This document shows positions 10,251 through 23,600 of a DNA stretch of 64,000 nt, one piece after another. The position numbers were made by a program, and so were the translations under genes. This stretch comes from Ascidia mentula (lineage: Eukaryota; Chordata; Ascidiacea; Phlebobranchia; Ascidiidae). The notes under the pieces are model-generated. The model was not told the origin of the DNA. It worked only from the letters and a program-made list of their open reading frames with translations, and did no database searches. The stretch's first letter is position 1; each line of letters starts with the position of its first letter. Where the stretch lies: positions 10,793,001 through 10,857,000 of the forward strand of contig OX387205.1 of NCBI GenBank assembly GCA_947561715.1, in the 5' to 3' direction.

Positions 10251-12699
10251 TGGAACCGGACATTTTTGTTTTGGCCTAAATCCGGAAAAACGGAAAGGGG
10301 TTAGCCTTGGTGTTTTTCCGAAAATTAAACGAAAATTCGACGTCTCGGATTCCGGTTGAAACCGGTTTGGAGGTTCGATAGGCTTTTGAAACCGGCCCCA
10401 ACCTGTTTGAAACTGGTATATTGCGGTCATATCGGCCTGGAACCGGACATTTTTGTTTTGGCCCAAATCCGGAAAAACGGAAAGGGGTTAGCCTTGGTGT
10501 TTTTCCGAAAATCAAACGAAAATTCGACGTCTCGGATTCCGGTTTAAACCGGTTTGGAGGTTCGAGAGGCTGCTGAAACCGGCCCCAACCTGTTTGAAAC
10601 TGGTATATTCCGGTCATATCGGCCTGGAACCGGACATTTTTGTTTTGGCCCAAATCCGGAAAAACGGAAAGGGGTTAGCCTTGGTGTTTTTCCGAATATC
10701 GAACGAAAATTCGACGTCTCGGATTCCGGTTTAAACCGGTTTGGAGGTTCGAGAGGCTGCAGAAACCGGCCCCAACCTGTTTGAAACTGGTATATTCCGG
10801 TCATATCGGCCTAGAACCGGACATTTTTGTTTTGGCCCAAATCCGGAAAAACGGAAAGGGGTTAGCCTTGGTGTTTTTCCGAAAATCGAACGAAAATTCG
10901 ACGTCTCGGATTCCGGTTTAAACCGGTTTGGAGGTTCGAGAGGCTGCAGAAACCGGCCCCAACCTGTTTGAAACTGGTATATTCCGGTCATATCGGCCTA
11001 GAACCGGACATTTTTGTTTTGGCCCAAATCCGGAAAAACGGAAAGGGGTTAGCCTTGGTGTTTTTCCGAAAATCGAACGAAAATTCGACGTCTCGGATTC
11101 CGGTTTAAACCGGTTTGGAGGTTCGAGAGGCTGCTGAAACCGGCCCAACCTGTTTGAAACTGGTATATTCCGGTCATATCGGCCTGGAACCGGACATTTT
11201 TGTTTTGGCCCAAATCCGGAAAAACGGAAAGGGGTTAGCCTTGGTGTTTTTCCGAAAATCGAACGAAAATTCGACGTCTCGGATTCCGGTTGAAACCGGT
11301 TTGGAGGTTCGAGAGGCTGCTGAAACCGGCCCCAACCTGTTTGAAACTGGTATATTCCGGTCATATCGGCCTGGAACCGGACATTTTTGTTTTGGCCCAA
11401 ATCCGGAAAAACGGAAAGGGGTTAGCCTTGGTGTTTTTCCGAAAATCAAACGAAAATTCGACGTCTCGGATTCCGGTTGAAACCGGTTTGGAGGTTCGAG
11501 AGGCTGCTGAAACCGGCCCCAACCTGTTTGAAACTGGTATATTGCGGTCATATCGGCCTGGAACCGGACATTTTTGTTTTGGCCCAAATCCGGAAAAACG
11601 GAAAGGGGTTAGCCTTGGTGTTTTTCCGAAAATCAAACGAAAATTCGACGTCTCGGATTCCGGTTGAAACCGGTTTGGAGGTTCGAGAGGCTGCTGAAAC
11701 CGGCCCCAACCTGTTTGAAACTGGTATATTCCGGTCATATCGGCCTGGAACCGGACATTTTTGTTTTGGCCCAAATCCGGAAAAACGGAAAGGGGTTAGC
11801 CTTGGTGTTTTTCCGAAAATCGAACGAAAATTCGACGTCTCGGATTCCGGTTCAAACCGGTTTGGAGGTTCGAGAAGCTGTTGAAACCGGCCCCAACCTG
11901 TTTGAAACTGGTATATTCCGGTCATATCGGCCTGGAACCGGACATTTTTGTTTTGGCCCAAATCCGGAAAAACGGAAAGGGGTTAGCCTTGGTGTTTTTC
12001 CGAAAATCAAACGAAAATTCGACGTCTCGGATTCCGGTTTAAACCGGTTTGGAGGTTCGAGAGGCTGCTGAAACCGGCCCCAACCTGTTTGAAACTGGTA
12101 TATTCCGGTCATATCGGCCTGGAACCGGACATTTTTGTTTTGGCCCAAATCCGGAAAAACGGAAAGGGGTTAGCCTTGGTGTTTTTCCGAAAATCGAACG
12201 AAAATTCGACGTCTCGGATTCCGGTTGAAACCGGTTTGGAGGTTCGATAGGCTTTTGAAACCGGCCCCAACCTGTTTGAAACTGGTATATTGCGGTCATA
12301 TCGGCCTGGAACCGGACATTTTTGTTTTGGCCCAAATCCGGAAAAACGGAAAGGGGTTAGCCTTGGTGTTTTTCCGAAAATCAAACGAAAATTCGACGTC
12401 TCGGATTCCGGTTTAAACCGGTTTGGAGGTTCGAGAGGCTGCTGAAACCGGCCCCAACCTGTTTGAAACTGGTATATTCCGGTCATATCGGCCTGGAACC
12501 GGACATTTTTGTTTTGGCCCAAATCCGGAAAAACGGAAAGGGGTTAGCCTTGGTGTTTTTCCGAATATCGAACGAAAATTCGACGTCTCGGATTCCGGTT
12601 TAAACCGGTTTGGAGGTTCGAGAGGCTGCTGAAACCGGCCCCAACCTGTTTGAAACTGGTATATTCCGGTCATTTCGGCCTGGAACCGGACATTTTTGT

Positions 12700-15390
12700 T
12701 TTGGCCCAAATCCGGAAAAACGGAAAGGGGTCAGCCTTGGTGTTTTTCCGAAAATCAAACGAAAATTCGACGTCTCGGATTCCGGTTCAAACCGGTTTGG
12801 AGGTTCGAGAGGCTGCTGAAACCGGCCCCAACCTGTTTGAAACTGGTATATTCCGGTCATTTCGGCCTGGAACCGGACATTTTTGTTTTGGCCCAAATCC
12901 GGAAAAACGGAAAGGGGTTAGCCTTGGTGTTTTTCCGAAAATCGAACGAAAATTCGACGTCTCGGATTCCGGTTCAAACCGGTTTGGAGGTTCGAGAGGC
13001 TGCTGAAACCGGCCCCAACCTGTTTGAAACTGGTATATTCCGGTCATATCGGCCTGGAACCGGACATTTTTGTTTTGGCCCAAATCCGGAAAAACGGAAA
13101 GGGGTTAGCCTTGGTGTTTTTCCGAAAATCAAACGAAAATTCGACGTCTCGGATTCCGGTTGAAACCGGTTTGGAGGTTCGAGAGGCTTTTGAAACCGGC
13201 CCCAACCTGTTTGAAACTGGTATATTCCGGTCATATCGGCCTGGAACCGGACATTTTTGTTTTGGCCCAAATCCGGAAAAACGGAAAGGGGTTAGCCTTG
13301 GTGTTTTTCCGAAAATCAAACGAAAATTCGACGTCTCGGATTCCGGTTGAAACCGGTTTGGAGGTTCGAGAGGCTGCTGAAACCGGCCCCAACCTGTTTG
13401 AAACTGGTATATTGCGGTCATATCGGCCTGGAACCGGACATTTTTGTTTTGGCCCAAATCCGGAAAAACGGAAAGGGGTTAGCCTTGGTGTTTTTCCGAA
13501 AATCAAACGAAAATTCGACGTCTCGGATTCCGGTTTAAACCGGTTTGGAGGTTCGAGAGGCTGCTGAAACCGGCCCCAACCTGTTTGAAACTGGTATATT
13601 CCGGTCATATCGGCCTGGAACCGGACATTTTTGTTTTGGCCCAAATCCGGAAAAACGGAAAGGGGTTAGCCTTGGTGTTTTTCCGAATATCGAACGAAAA
13701 TTCGACGTCTCGGATTCCGGTTTAAACCGGTTTGGAGGTTCGAGAGGCTGCTGAAACCGGCCCCAACCTGTTTGAAACTGGTATATTCCGGTCATTTCGG
13801 CCTGGAACCGGACATTTTTGTTTTGGCCCAAATCCGGAAAAACGGAAAGGGGTCAGCCTTGGTGTTTTTCCGAAAATCAAACGAAAATTCGACGTCTCGG
13901 ATTCCGGTTCAAACCGGTTTGGAGGTTCGAGAGGCTGCTGAAACCGGCCCCAACCTGTTTGAAACTGGTATATTCCGGTCATTTCGGCCTGGAACCGGAC
14001 ATTTTTGTTTTGGCCCAAATCCGGAAAAACGGAAAGGGGTTAGCCTTGGTGTTTTTCCAAAAATCGAACGAAAATTCGACGTCTCGGATTCCGGTTCAAA
14101 CCGGTTTGGAGGTTCGAGAGGCTGCTGAAACCGGCCCCAACCTGTTTGAAACTGGTATATTCCGGTGATTTCGGCCTGGAACCGGACATTTTTGTTTTGG
14201 CCCAAATCCGGAAAAACGGAAAGGGGTTAGCCTTGGTGTTTTTCCAAAAATCGAACGAAAATTCGACGTCTCGGATTCCGGTTGAAACCGGTTTGGAGGT
14301 TCGAGAGGCTGCTGAAACCGGCCCCAACCTGTTTGAAACTGGTATATTCCGGTCATATCGGCCTGGAACCGGACATTTTTGTTTTGGCCCAAATCCGGAA
14401 AAACGGAAAGGGGTTAGCCTTGGTGTTTTTCCGAAAAACGAACGAAAATTCGACGTCTCGGATTCCGGTTCAAACCGGTTTGGAGGTTTGAGAGGCTGCT
14501 GAAACCGGCCCCAACCTGTTTGAAACTGGTATATTCCGGTCATATCGGCCTGGAACCGGACATTTTTGTTTTGGCCCAAATCCGGAAAAACGGAAAGGGG
14601 TTAGCCTTGGTGTTTTTCCGAAAATCAAACGAAAATTCGACGTCTCGGATTCCGGTTTAAACCGGTTTGGAGGTTCGAGAGGCTGCTGAAACCGGCCCCA
14701 ACCTGTTTGAAACTGGTATATTCCGGTCATATCGGCCTGGAACCGGACATTTTTGGTTTGGCCCAAATCCGGAAAAACGGAAAGGGGTTAGCCTTGGTGT
14801 TTTTCCGAAAATCGAACGAAAATTCGACCTCTCGGATTCCGGTTCAAACCGGTTTGGAGGTTCGAGAGGCTGTTGAAACCGGCCCCAACCTGTTTGAAAC
14901 TGGTATATTCAGGTCATATCGGCCTGGAACCGGACATTTTTGTTTTGGCCCAAATCCGGAAAAACGGAAAGGGGTTAGCCTTGGTGTTTTTCCGAAAATC
15001 GAACGAAAATTCGACGTCTCGGATTCCGGTTCAAACCGGTTTGGAGGTTCGAGAGGCTGCTGAAACCGGCCCCAACCTGTTTGAAACTGGTATATTCCGG
15101 TCATATCGGCCTGGAACCGGACATTTTTGTTTTGGCCCAAATCCGGAAAAACGGAAGGGGTTAGCCTTGGTGTTTTTCCGAATATCGAACGAAAATTCGA
15201 CGTCTCGGATTCCGGTTGAAACCGGTTTGGAGGTTCGAGAGGCTGCTGAAACCGGCCCCAACCTGTTTGAAACTGGTATATTCCGGTCATATCGGCCTGG
15301 AACCGGACATTTTTGTTTTGGCCCAAATCCGGAAAAACGGAAAGGGGTTAGCCTTGGTGTTTTTCCGAAAATCAAACGAAAATTCGACGT
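12700..15390 (+). repeat. Satellite block duplicated +3,737 bp (copy 1)
   Basis: A run of about 14 units with the variants CATTTCGG, GGTGATTTCGG (14,165), GGTTTGAG, TTTTTGGTTTGG, GACCTCTCGG and TTCAGGTC (14,911). The same order recurs 3,737 bp downstream (20 units less 3 bp). One private difference is CGAAAAACG at about 14,430 where copy 2 has CGAAAATCG. Boundaries are by eye. Confidence 0.75.
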
Positions 15391-16436
15391 CTCGGATTCC
15401 GGTTGAAACCGGTTTGGAGGTTCGAGAGGCTGTTGAAACCGGCCCCAACCTGTTTGAAACTGGTATATTCCGGTCATATCGGCCTGGAACCGGACATTTT
15501 TGTTTTGGCCCAAATCCGGAAAAACGGAAAGGGGTTAGCCTTGGTGTTTTTCCGAAAATCGAACGAAAATTCGACGTCTCGGATTCCGGTTCAAACCGGT
15601 TTGGAGGTTCGAGAGGCTGCTGAAACCGGCCCCAACCTGTTTGAAACTGGTATATTCCGGTCATATCGGCCTGGAACCGGACATTTTTGTTTTGGCCCAA
15701 ATCCGGAAAAACGGAAAGGGGTTAGCCTTGGTGTTTTTCGAAAATCAAACGAAAATTCGACGTCTCGGATTCCGGTTCAAACCGGTTTGGAGGTTCGAGA
15801 GGCTGCTGAAACCGGCCCCAACCTGTTTGAAACTGGTATATTCCGGTCATATCGGCCTGGAACCGGACATTTTTGTTTTGGCCCAAATCCGGAAAAACGG
15901 AAAGGGGTTAGCCTTGGTGTTTTTCCGAAAATCGAACGAAAATTCGACGTCTCGGATTCCGGTTTAAACCGGTTTGGAGGTTCGAGAGGCTGCTGAAACC
16001 GGCCCAACCTGTTTGAAACTGGTATATTCCGGTCATATCGGCCTGGAACCGGACATTTTTGTTTTGGCCCAAATCCGGAAAAACGGAAAGGGGTTAGCCT
16101 TGGTGTTTTTCCGAAAATCAAACGAAAATTCGACGTCTCGGATTCCGGTTTAAACCGGTTTGGAGGTTCGAGAGGCTGCTGAAACCGGCCCCAACCTGTT
16201 TGAAACTGGTATATTCCGGTCATATCGGCCTGGAACCGGACATTTTTGTTTTGGCCTAAATCAGGAAAAACGGAAAGGGGTTAGCCTTGGTGTTTTTCCG
16301 AAAATCGAACGAAAATTCGACGTCTCGGATTCCGGTTCAAACCGGTTTGGAGGTTCGAGAGGCTGCTGAAACCGGCCCCAACCTGTTTGAAACTGGTATA
16401 TTCCGGTCATATCGGCCTGGAACCGGACATTTTTGT

Positions 16437-19127
16437 TTTGGCCCAAATCCGGAAAAACGGAAAGGGGTCAGCCTTGGTGTTTTTCCGAAAATCAAACGAA
16501 AATTCGACGTCTCGGATTCCGGTTCAAACCGGTTTGGAGGTTCGAGAGGCTGCTGAAACCGGCCCCAACCTGTTTGAAACTGGTATATTCCGGTCATTTC
16601 GGCCTGGAACCGGACATTTTTGTTTTGGCCCAAATCCGGAAAAACGGAAAGGGGTTAGCCTTGGTGTTTTTCCGAAAATCGAACGAAAATTCGACGTCTC
16701 GGATTCCGGTTCAAACCGGTTTGGAGGTTCGAGAGGCTGCTGAAACCGGCCCCAACCTGTTTGAAACTGGTATATTCCGGTCATATCGGCCTGGAACCGG
16801 ACATTTTTGTTTTGGCCCAAATCCGGAAAAACGGAAAGGGGTTAGCCTTGGTGTTTTTCCGAAAATCAAACGAAAATTCGACGTCTCGGATTCCGGTTGA
16901 AACCGGTTTGGAGGTTCGAGAGGCTTTTGAAACCGGCCCCAACCTGTTTGAAACTGGTATATTCCGGTCATATCGGCCTGGAACCGGACATTTTTGTTTT
17001 GGCCCAAATCCGGAAAAACGGAAAGGGGTTAGCCTTGGTGTTTTTCCGAAAATCAAACGAAAATTCGACGTCTCGGATTCCGGTTGAAACCGGTTTGGAG
17101 GTTCGAGAGGCTGCTGAAACCGGCCCCAACCTGTTTGAAACTGGTATATTGCGGTCATATCGGCCTGGAACCGGACATTTTTGTTTTGGCCCAAATCCGG
17201 AAAAACGGAAAGGGGTTAGCCTTGGTGTTTTTCCGAAAATCAAACGAAAATTCGACGTCTCGGATTCCGGTTTAAACCGGTTTGGAGGTTCGAGAGGCTG
17301 CTGAAACCGGCCCCAACCTGTTTGAAACTGGTATATTCCGGTCATATCGGCCTGGAACCGGACATTTTTGTTTTGGCCCAAATCCGGAAAAACGGAAAGG
17401 GGTTAGCCTTGGTGTTTTTCCGAATATCGAACGAAAATTCGACGTCTCGGATTCCGGTTTAAACCGGTTTGGAGGTTCGAGAGGCTGCTGAAACCGGCCC
17501 CAACCTGTTTGAAACTGGTATATTCCGGTCATTTCGGCCTGGAACCGGACATTTTTGTTTTGGCCCAAATCCGGAAAAACGGAAAGGGGTCAGCCTTGGT
17601 GTTTTTCCGAAAATCAAACGAAAATTCGACGTCTCGGATTCCGGTTCAAACCGGTTTGGAGGTTCGAGAGGCTGCTGAAACCGGCCCCAACCTGTTTGAA
17701 ACTGGTATATTCCGGTCATTTCGGCCTGGAACCGGACATTTTTGTTTTGGCCCAAATCCGGAAAAACGGAAAGGGGTTAGCCTTGGTGTTTTTCCAAAAA
17801 TCGAACGAAAATTCGACGTCTCGGATTCCGGTTCAAACCGGTTTGGAGGTTCGAGAGGCTGCTGAAACCGGCCCCAACCTGTTTGAAACTGGTATATTCC
17901 GGTGATTTCGGCCTGGAACCGGACATTTTTGTTTTGGCCCAAATCCGGAAAAACGGAAAGGGGTTAGCCTTGGTGTTTTTCCAAAAATCGAACGAAAATT
18001 CGACGTCTCGGATTCCGGTTGAAACCGGTTTGGAGGTTCGAGAGGCTGCTGAAACCGGCCCCAACCTGTTTGAAACTGGTATATTCCGGTCATATCGGCC
18101 TGGAACCGGACATTTTTGTTTTGGCCCAAATCCGGAAAAACGGAAAGGGGTTAGCCTTGGTGTTTTTCCGAAAATCGAACGAAAATTCGACGTCTCGGAT
18201 TCCGGTTCAAACCGGTTTGGAGGTTTGAGAGGCTGCTGAAACCGGCCCCAACCTGTTTGAAACTGGTATATTCCGGTCATATCGGCCTGGAACCGGACAT
18301 TTTTGTTTTGGCCCAAATCCGGAAAAACGGAAAGGGGTTAGCCTTGGTGTTTTTCCGAAAATCAAACGAAAATTCGACGTCTCGGATTCCGGTTTAAACC
18401 GGTTTGGAGGTTCGAGAGGCTGCTGAAACCGGCCCCAACCTGTTTGAAACTGGTATATTCCGGTCATATCGGCCTGGAACCGGACATTTTTGGTTTGGCC
18501 CAAATCCGGAAAAACGGAAAGGGGTTAGCCTTGGTGTTTTTCCGAAAATCGAACGAAAATTCGACCTCTCGGATTCCGGTTCAAACCGGTTTGGAGGTTC
18601 GAGAGGCTGTTGAAACCGGCCCCAACCTGTTTGAAACTGGTATATTCAGGTCATATCGGCCTGGAACCGGACATTTTTGTTTTGGCCCAAATCCGGAAAA
18701 ACGGAAAGGGGTTAGCCTTGGTGTTTTTCCGAAAATCGAACGAAAATTCGACGTCTCGGATTCCGGTTCAAACCGGTTTGGAGGTTCGAGAGGCTGCTGA
18801 AACCGGCCCCAACCTGTTTGAAACTGGTATATTCCGGTCATATCGGCCTGGAACCGGACATTTTTGTTTTGGCCCAAATCCGGAAAAACGGAAGGGGTTA
18901 GCCTTGGTGTTTTTCCGAATATCGAACGAAAATTCGACGTCTCGGATTCCGGTTGAAACCGGTTTGGAGGTTCGAGAGGCTGCTGAAACCGGCCCCAACC
19001 TGTTTGAAACTGGTATATTCCGGTCATATCGGCCTGGAACCGGACATTTTTGTTTTGGCCCAAATCCGGAAAAACGGAAAGGGGTTAGCCTTGGTGTTTT
19101 TCCGAAAATCAAACGAAAATTCGACGT
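16437..19127 (+). repeat. Satellite block duplicated +3,737 bp (copy 2)
   Basis: Second copy of the 12.7-15.4 kb block: GGTGATTTCGG at 17,902 and TTCAGGTC at 18,648. Part of it (about 18.2-19.1 kb) is repeated again 1,121 bp downstream, with TTCAGGTC at 19,769. That shows a smaller 6-unit duplication nested in, or following, the larger one. Confidence 0.75.
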
Positions 19128-20443
19128 CTCGGATTCCGGTTGAAACCGGTTTGGAGGTTCGAGAGGCTGCTGAAACCGGCCCCAACCTGTTTGAAACTGG
19201 TATATTGCGGTCATATCGGCCTGGAACCGGACATTTTTGTTTTGGCCCAAATCCGGAAAAACGGAAAGGGGTTAGCCTTGGTGTTTTTCCGAAAATCGAA
19301 CGAAAATTCGACGTCTCGGATTCCGGTTCAAACCGGTTTGGAGGTTTGAGAGGCTGCTGAAACCGGCCCCAACCTGTTTGAAACTGGTATATTCCGGTCA
19401 TATCGGCCTGGAACCGGACATTTTTGTTTTGGCCCAAATCCGGAAAAACGGAAAGGGGTTAGCCTTGGTGTTTTTCCGAAAATCAAACGAAAATTCGACG
19501 TCTCGGATTCCGGTTTAAACCGGTTTGGAGGTTCGAGAGGCTGCTGAAACCGGCCCCAACCTGTTTGAAACTGGTATATTCCGGTCATATCGGCCTGGAA
19601 CCGGACATTTTTGGTTTGGCCCAAATCCGGAAAAACGGAAAGGGGTTAGCCTTGGTGTTTTTCCGAAAATCGAACGAAAATTCGACCTCTCGGATTCCGG
19701 TTCAAACCGGTTTGGAGGTTCGAGAGGCTGTTGAAACCGGCCCCAACCTGTTTGAAACTGGTATATTCAGGTCATATCGGCCTGGAACCGGACATTTTTG
19801 TTTTGGCCCAAATCCGGAAAAACGGAAAGGGGTTAGCCTTGGTGTTTTTCCGAAAATCGAACGAAAATTCGACGTCTCGGATTCCGGTTCAAACCGGTTT
19901 GGAGGTTCGAGAGGCTGCTGAAACCGGCCCCAACCTGTTTGAAACTGGTATATTCCGGTCATATCGGCCTGGAACCGGACATTTTTGTTTTGGCCCAAAT
20001 CCGGAAAAACGGAAGGGGTTAGCCTTGGTGTTTTTCCGAATATCGAACGAAAATTCGACGTCTCGGATTCCGGTTGAAACCGGTTTGGAGGTTCGAGAGG
20101 CTGCTGAAACCGGCCCCAACCTGTTTGAAACTGGTATATTCCGGTCATATCGGCCTGGAACCGGACATTTTTGTTTTGGCCCAAATCCGGAAAAACGGAA
20201 AGGGGTTAGCCTTGGTGTTTTTCCGAAAATCAAACGAAAATTCGACGTCTCGGATTCCGGTTGAAACCGGTTTGGAGGTTCGAGAGGCTGTTGAAACCGG
20301 CCCCAACCTGTTTGAAACTGGTATATTCCGGTCATATCGGCCTGGAACCGGACATTTTTGTTTTGGCCCAAATCCGGAAAAACGGAAAGGGGTTAGCCTT
20401 GGTGTTTTTCCGAAAATCGAACGAAAATTCGACGTCTCGGATT

Positions 20444-20630
20444 CCGGTTCAAACCGGTTTGGAGGTTCGAGAGGCTGCTGAAACCGGCCCCAACCTGTTT
20501 GAAACTGGTATATTCCGGTCATATCGGCCTGGAACCGGACATTTTTGTTTTGGCCCAAATCCGGAAAAACGGAAAGGGGTTAGCCTTGGTGTTTTTCCGA
20601 AAATCAAACGAAAATTCGACGTCTCGGATT
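20444..20630 (+). repeat. Reference 187-bp satellite unit
   Basis: A representative copy, used here to number positions. It starts at CCGGTTCAAACCGG (unit 1-14). CCGG occurs at unit 1, 11, 41, 72, 92 and 118. By hand count it holds 42 C, 50 G and 15 CpG. Dyads: 1-14; CCGGTTT 11-17 with AAACCGG 38-44; CCTGTTTGAAACTGG 51-65 (one mismatch); TCCGGT 71-76 with ACCGGA 91-96; TTTGG-C-CCAAA 106-116; CGGAAAAAC 119-127 with GTTTTTCCG 148-156. A short direct repeat, CGAAAATCGA then CGAAAATTCGA, lies at about 155-176. Confidence 0.9.
20562..20599 (+). other. Hairpin within each satellite unit (shown in the reference copy)
   Basis: CGGAAAAAC and GTTTTTCCG form a perfect 9-bp stem around a 20-nt loop. Within the loop AAGG can pair with CCTT across GGTTAG, extending the fold. 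Most copies carry it. Variants CCAAAAATC and CGGAAAAAAC weaken or lengthen the stem in some units. Transcription of the array is not shown by the sequence. Confidence 0.55.
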
Positions 20631-23600
20631 CCGGTTCAAACCGGTTTGGAGGTTCGAGAGGCTGCTGAAACCGGCCCCAACCTGTTTGAAACTGGTATAT
20701 TCCGGTCATATCGGCCTGGAACCGGACATTTTTGTTTTGGCCCAAATCCGGAAAAACGGAAAGGGGTTAGCCTTGGTGTTTTTCCGAAAATCGAACGAAA
20801 ATTCGACGTCTCGGATTCCGGTTTAAACCGGTTTGGAGGTTCGAGAGGCTGCTGAAACCGGCCCAACCTGTTTGAAACTGGTATATTCCGGTCATATCGG
20901 CCTGGAACCGGACATTTTTGTTTTGGCCCAAATCCGGAAAAACGGAAAGGGGTTAGCCTTGGTGTTTTTCCGAAAATCAAACGAAAATTCGACGTCTCGG
21001 ATTCCGGTTTAAACCGGTTTGGAGGTTCGAGAGGCTGCTGAAACCGGCCCCAACCTGTTTGAAACTGGTATATTCCGGTCATATCGGCCTGGAACCGGAC
21101 ATTTTTGTTTTGGCCTAAATCCGGAAAAACGGAAAGGGGTTAGCCTTGGTGTTTTTCCGAAAATCGAACGAAAATTCGACGTCTCGGATTCCGGTTCAAA
21201 CCGGTTTGGAGGTTCGAGAGGCTGCTGAAACCGGCCCCAACCTGTTTGAAACTGGTATATTCCGGTCATATCGGCCTGGAACCGGACATTTTTGTTTTGG
21301 CCCAAATCCGGAAAAACGGAAAGGGGTTAGCCTTGGTGTTTTTCCGAAAATCGAACGAAAATTCGACGTCTCGGATTCCGGTTCAAACCGGTTTGGAGGT
21401 TCGAGAGGCTGCAGAAACCGGCCCCAACCTGTTTGAAACTGGTATATTCCGGTCATATCGGCCTAGAACCGGACATTTTTGTTTTGGCCCAAATCCGGAA
21501 AAACGGAAAGGGGTTAGCCTTGGTGTTTTTCCGAAAATCGAACGAAAATTCGACGTCTCGGATTCCGGTTTAAACCGGTTTGGAGGTTCGAGAGGCTGCT
21601 GAAACCGGCCCAACCTGTTTGAAACTGGTATATTCCGGTCATATCGGCCTGGAACCGGACATTTTTGTTTTGGCCCAAATCCGGAAAAACGGAAAGGGGT
21701 TAGCCTTGGTGTTTTTCCGAAAATCAAACGAAAATTCGACGTCTCGGATTCCGGTTTAAACCGGTTTGGAGGTTCGAGAGGCTGCTGAAACCGGCCCCAA
21801 CCTGTTTGAAACTGGTATATTCCGGTCATATCGGCCTGGAACCGGACATTTTTGTTTTGGCCTAAATCCGGAAAAACGGAAAGGGGTTAGCCTTGGTGTT
21901 TTTCCGAAAATCGAACGAAAATTCGACGTCTCGGATTCCGGTTCAAACCGGTTTGGAGGTTCGAGAGGCTGCTGAAACCGGCCCCAACCTGTTTGAAACT
22001 GGTATATTCCGGTCATATCGGCCTGGAACCGGACATTTTTGTTTTGGCCCAAATCCGGAAAAACGGAAAGGGGTTAGCCTTGGTGTTTTTCCGAAAATCG
22101 AACGAAAATTCGACGTCTCGGATTCCGGTTCAAACCGGTTTGGGGGTTCGAGAGGCTGCTGAAACCGGCCCCAACCTGTTTGAAACTGGTATATTCCGGT
22201 CATATCGGCCTGGAACCGGACATTTTTGTTTTGGCCCAAATCCGGAAAAACGGAAAGGGGTTAGCCTTGGTGTTTTTCCGAAAATCAAACGAAAATTCGA
22301 CGTCTCGGATTCCGGTTGAAACCGGTTTGGAGGTTCGAGAGGCTTTTGAAACCGGCCCCAACCTGTTTGAAACTGGTATATTCCGGTCATATCGGCCTGG
22401 AACCGGACATTTTTGTTTTGGCCCAAATCCGGAAAAACGGAAAGGGGTTAGCCTTGGTGTTTTTCCGAAAATCAAACGAAAATTCGACGTCTCGGATTCC
22501 GGTTGAAACCGGTTTGGAGGTTCGAGAGGCTTTTGAAACCGGCCCCAACCTGTTTGAAACTGGTATATTCCGGTCATATCGGCCTGGAACCGGACATTTT
22601 TGTTTTGGCCCAAATCCGGAAAAACGGAAAGGGGTTAGCCTTGGTGTTTTTCCGAAAATCAAACGAAAATTCGACGTCTCGGATTCCGGTTGAAACCGGT
22701 TTGGAGGTTCGAGAGGCTGCTGAAACCGGCCCCAACCTGTTTGAAACTGGTATATTCCGGTCATATCGGCCTGGAACCGGACATTTTTGTTTTGGCCCAA
22801 ATCCGGAAAAACGGAAAGGGGTTAGCCTTGGTGTTTTTCCGAAAATCAAACGAAAATTCGACGTCTCGGATTCCGGTTGAAACCGGTTTGGAGGTTCGAG
22901 AGGCTGCTGAAACCGGCCCCAACCTGTTTGAAACTGGTATATTGCGGTCACATCGGCCTGGAACCGGACATTTTTGTTTTGGCCCAAATCCGGAAAAACG
23001 GAAAGGGGTTAGCCTTGGTGTTTTTCCGAAAATCAAACGAAAATTCGACGTCTCGGATTCCGGTTGAAACCGGTTTGGAGGTTCGAGAGGCTGCTGAAAC
23101 CGGCCCCAACCTGTTTGAAACTGGTATATTCCGGTCATATCGGCCTGGAACCGGACATTTTTGTTTTGGCCCAAATCCGGAAAAACGGAAAGGGGTTAGC
23201 CTTGGTGTTTTTCCGAAAATCGAACGAAAATTCGACGTCTCGGATTCCGGTTCAAACCGGTTTGGAGGTTCGAGAAGCTGTTGAAACCGGCCCCAACCTG
23301 TTTGAAACTGGTATATTCCGGTCATATCGGCCTGGAACCGGACATTTTTGTTTTGGCCCAAATCCGGAAAAACGGAAAGGGGTTAGCCTTGGTGTTTTTC
23401 CGAAAATCAAACGAAAATTCGACGTCTCGGATTCCGGTTTAAACCGGTTTGGAGGTTCGAGAGGCTGCTGAAACCGGCCCCAACCTGTTTGAAACTGGTA
23501 TATTCCGGTCATATCGGCCTGGAACCGGACATTTTTGTTTTGGCCCAAATCCGGAAAAACGGAAAGGGGTTAGCCTTGGTGTTTTTCCGAAAATCGAACG

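Noticed and set aside
20444..20630. CENP-B box in the satellite unit
   Set aside because: TTCG occurs several times, but no site on either strand fits the TTCG-4N-A-2N-CGGG pattern; the closest ones lack the CGGG part.
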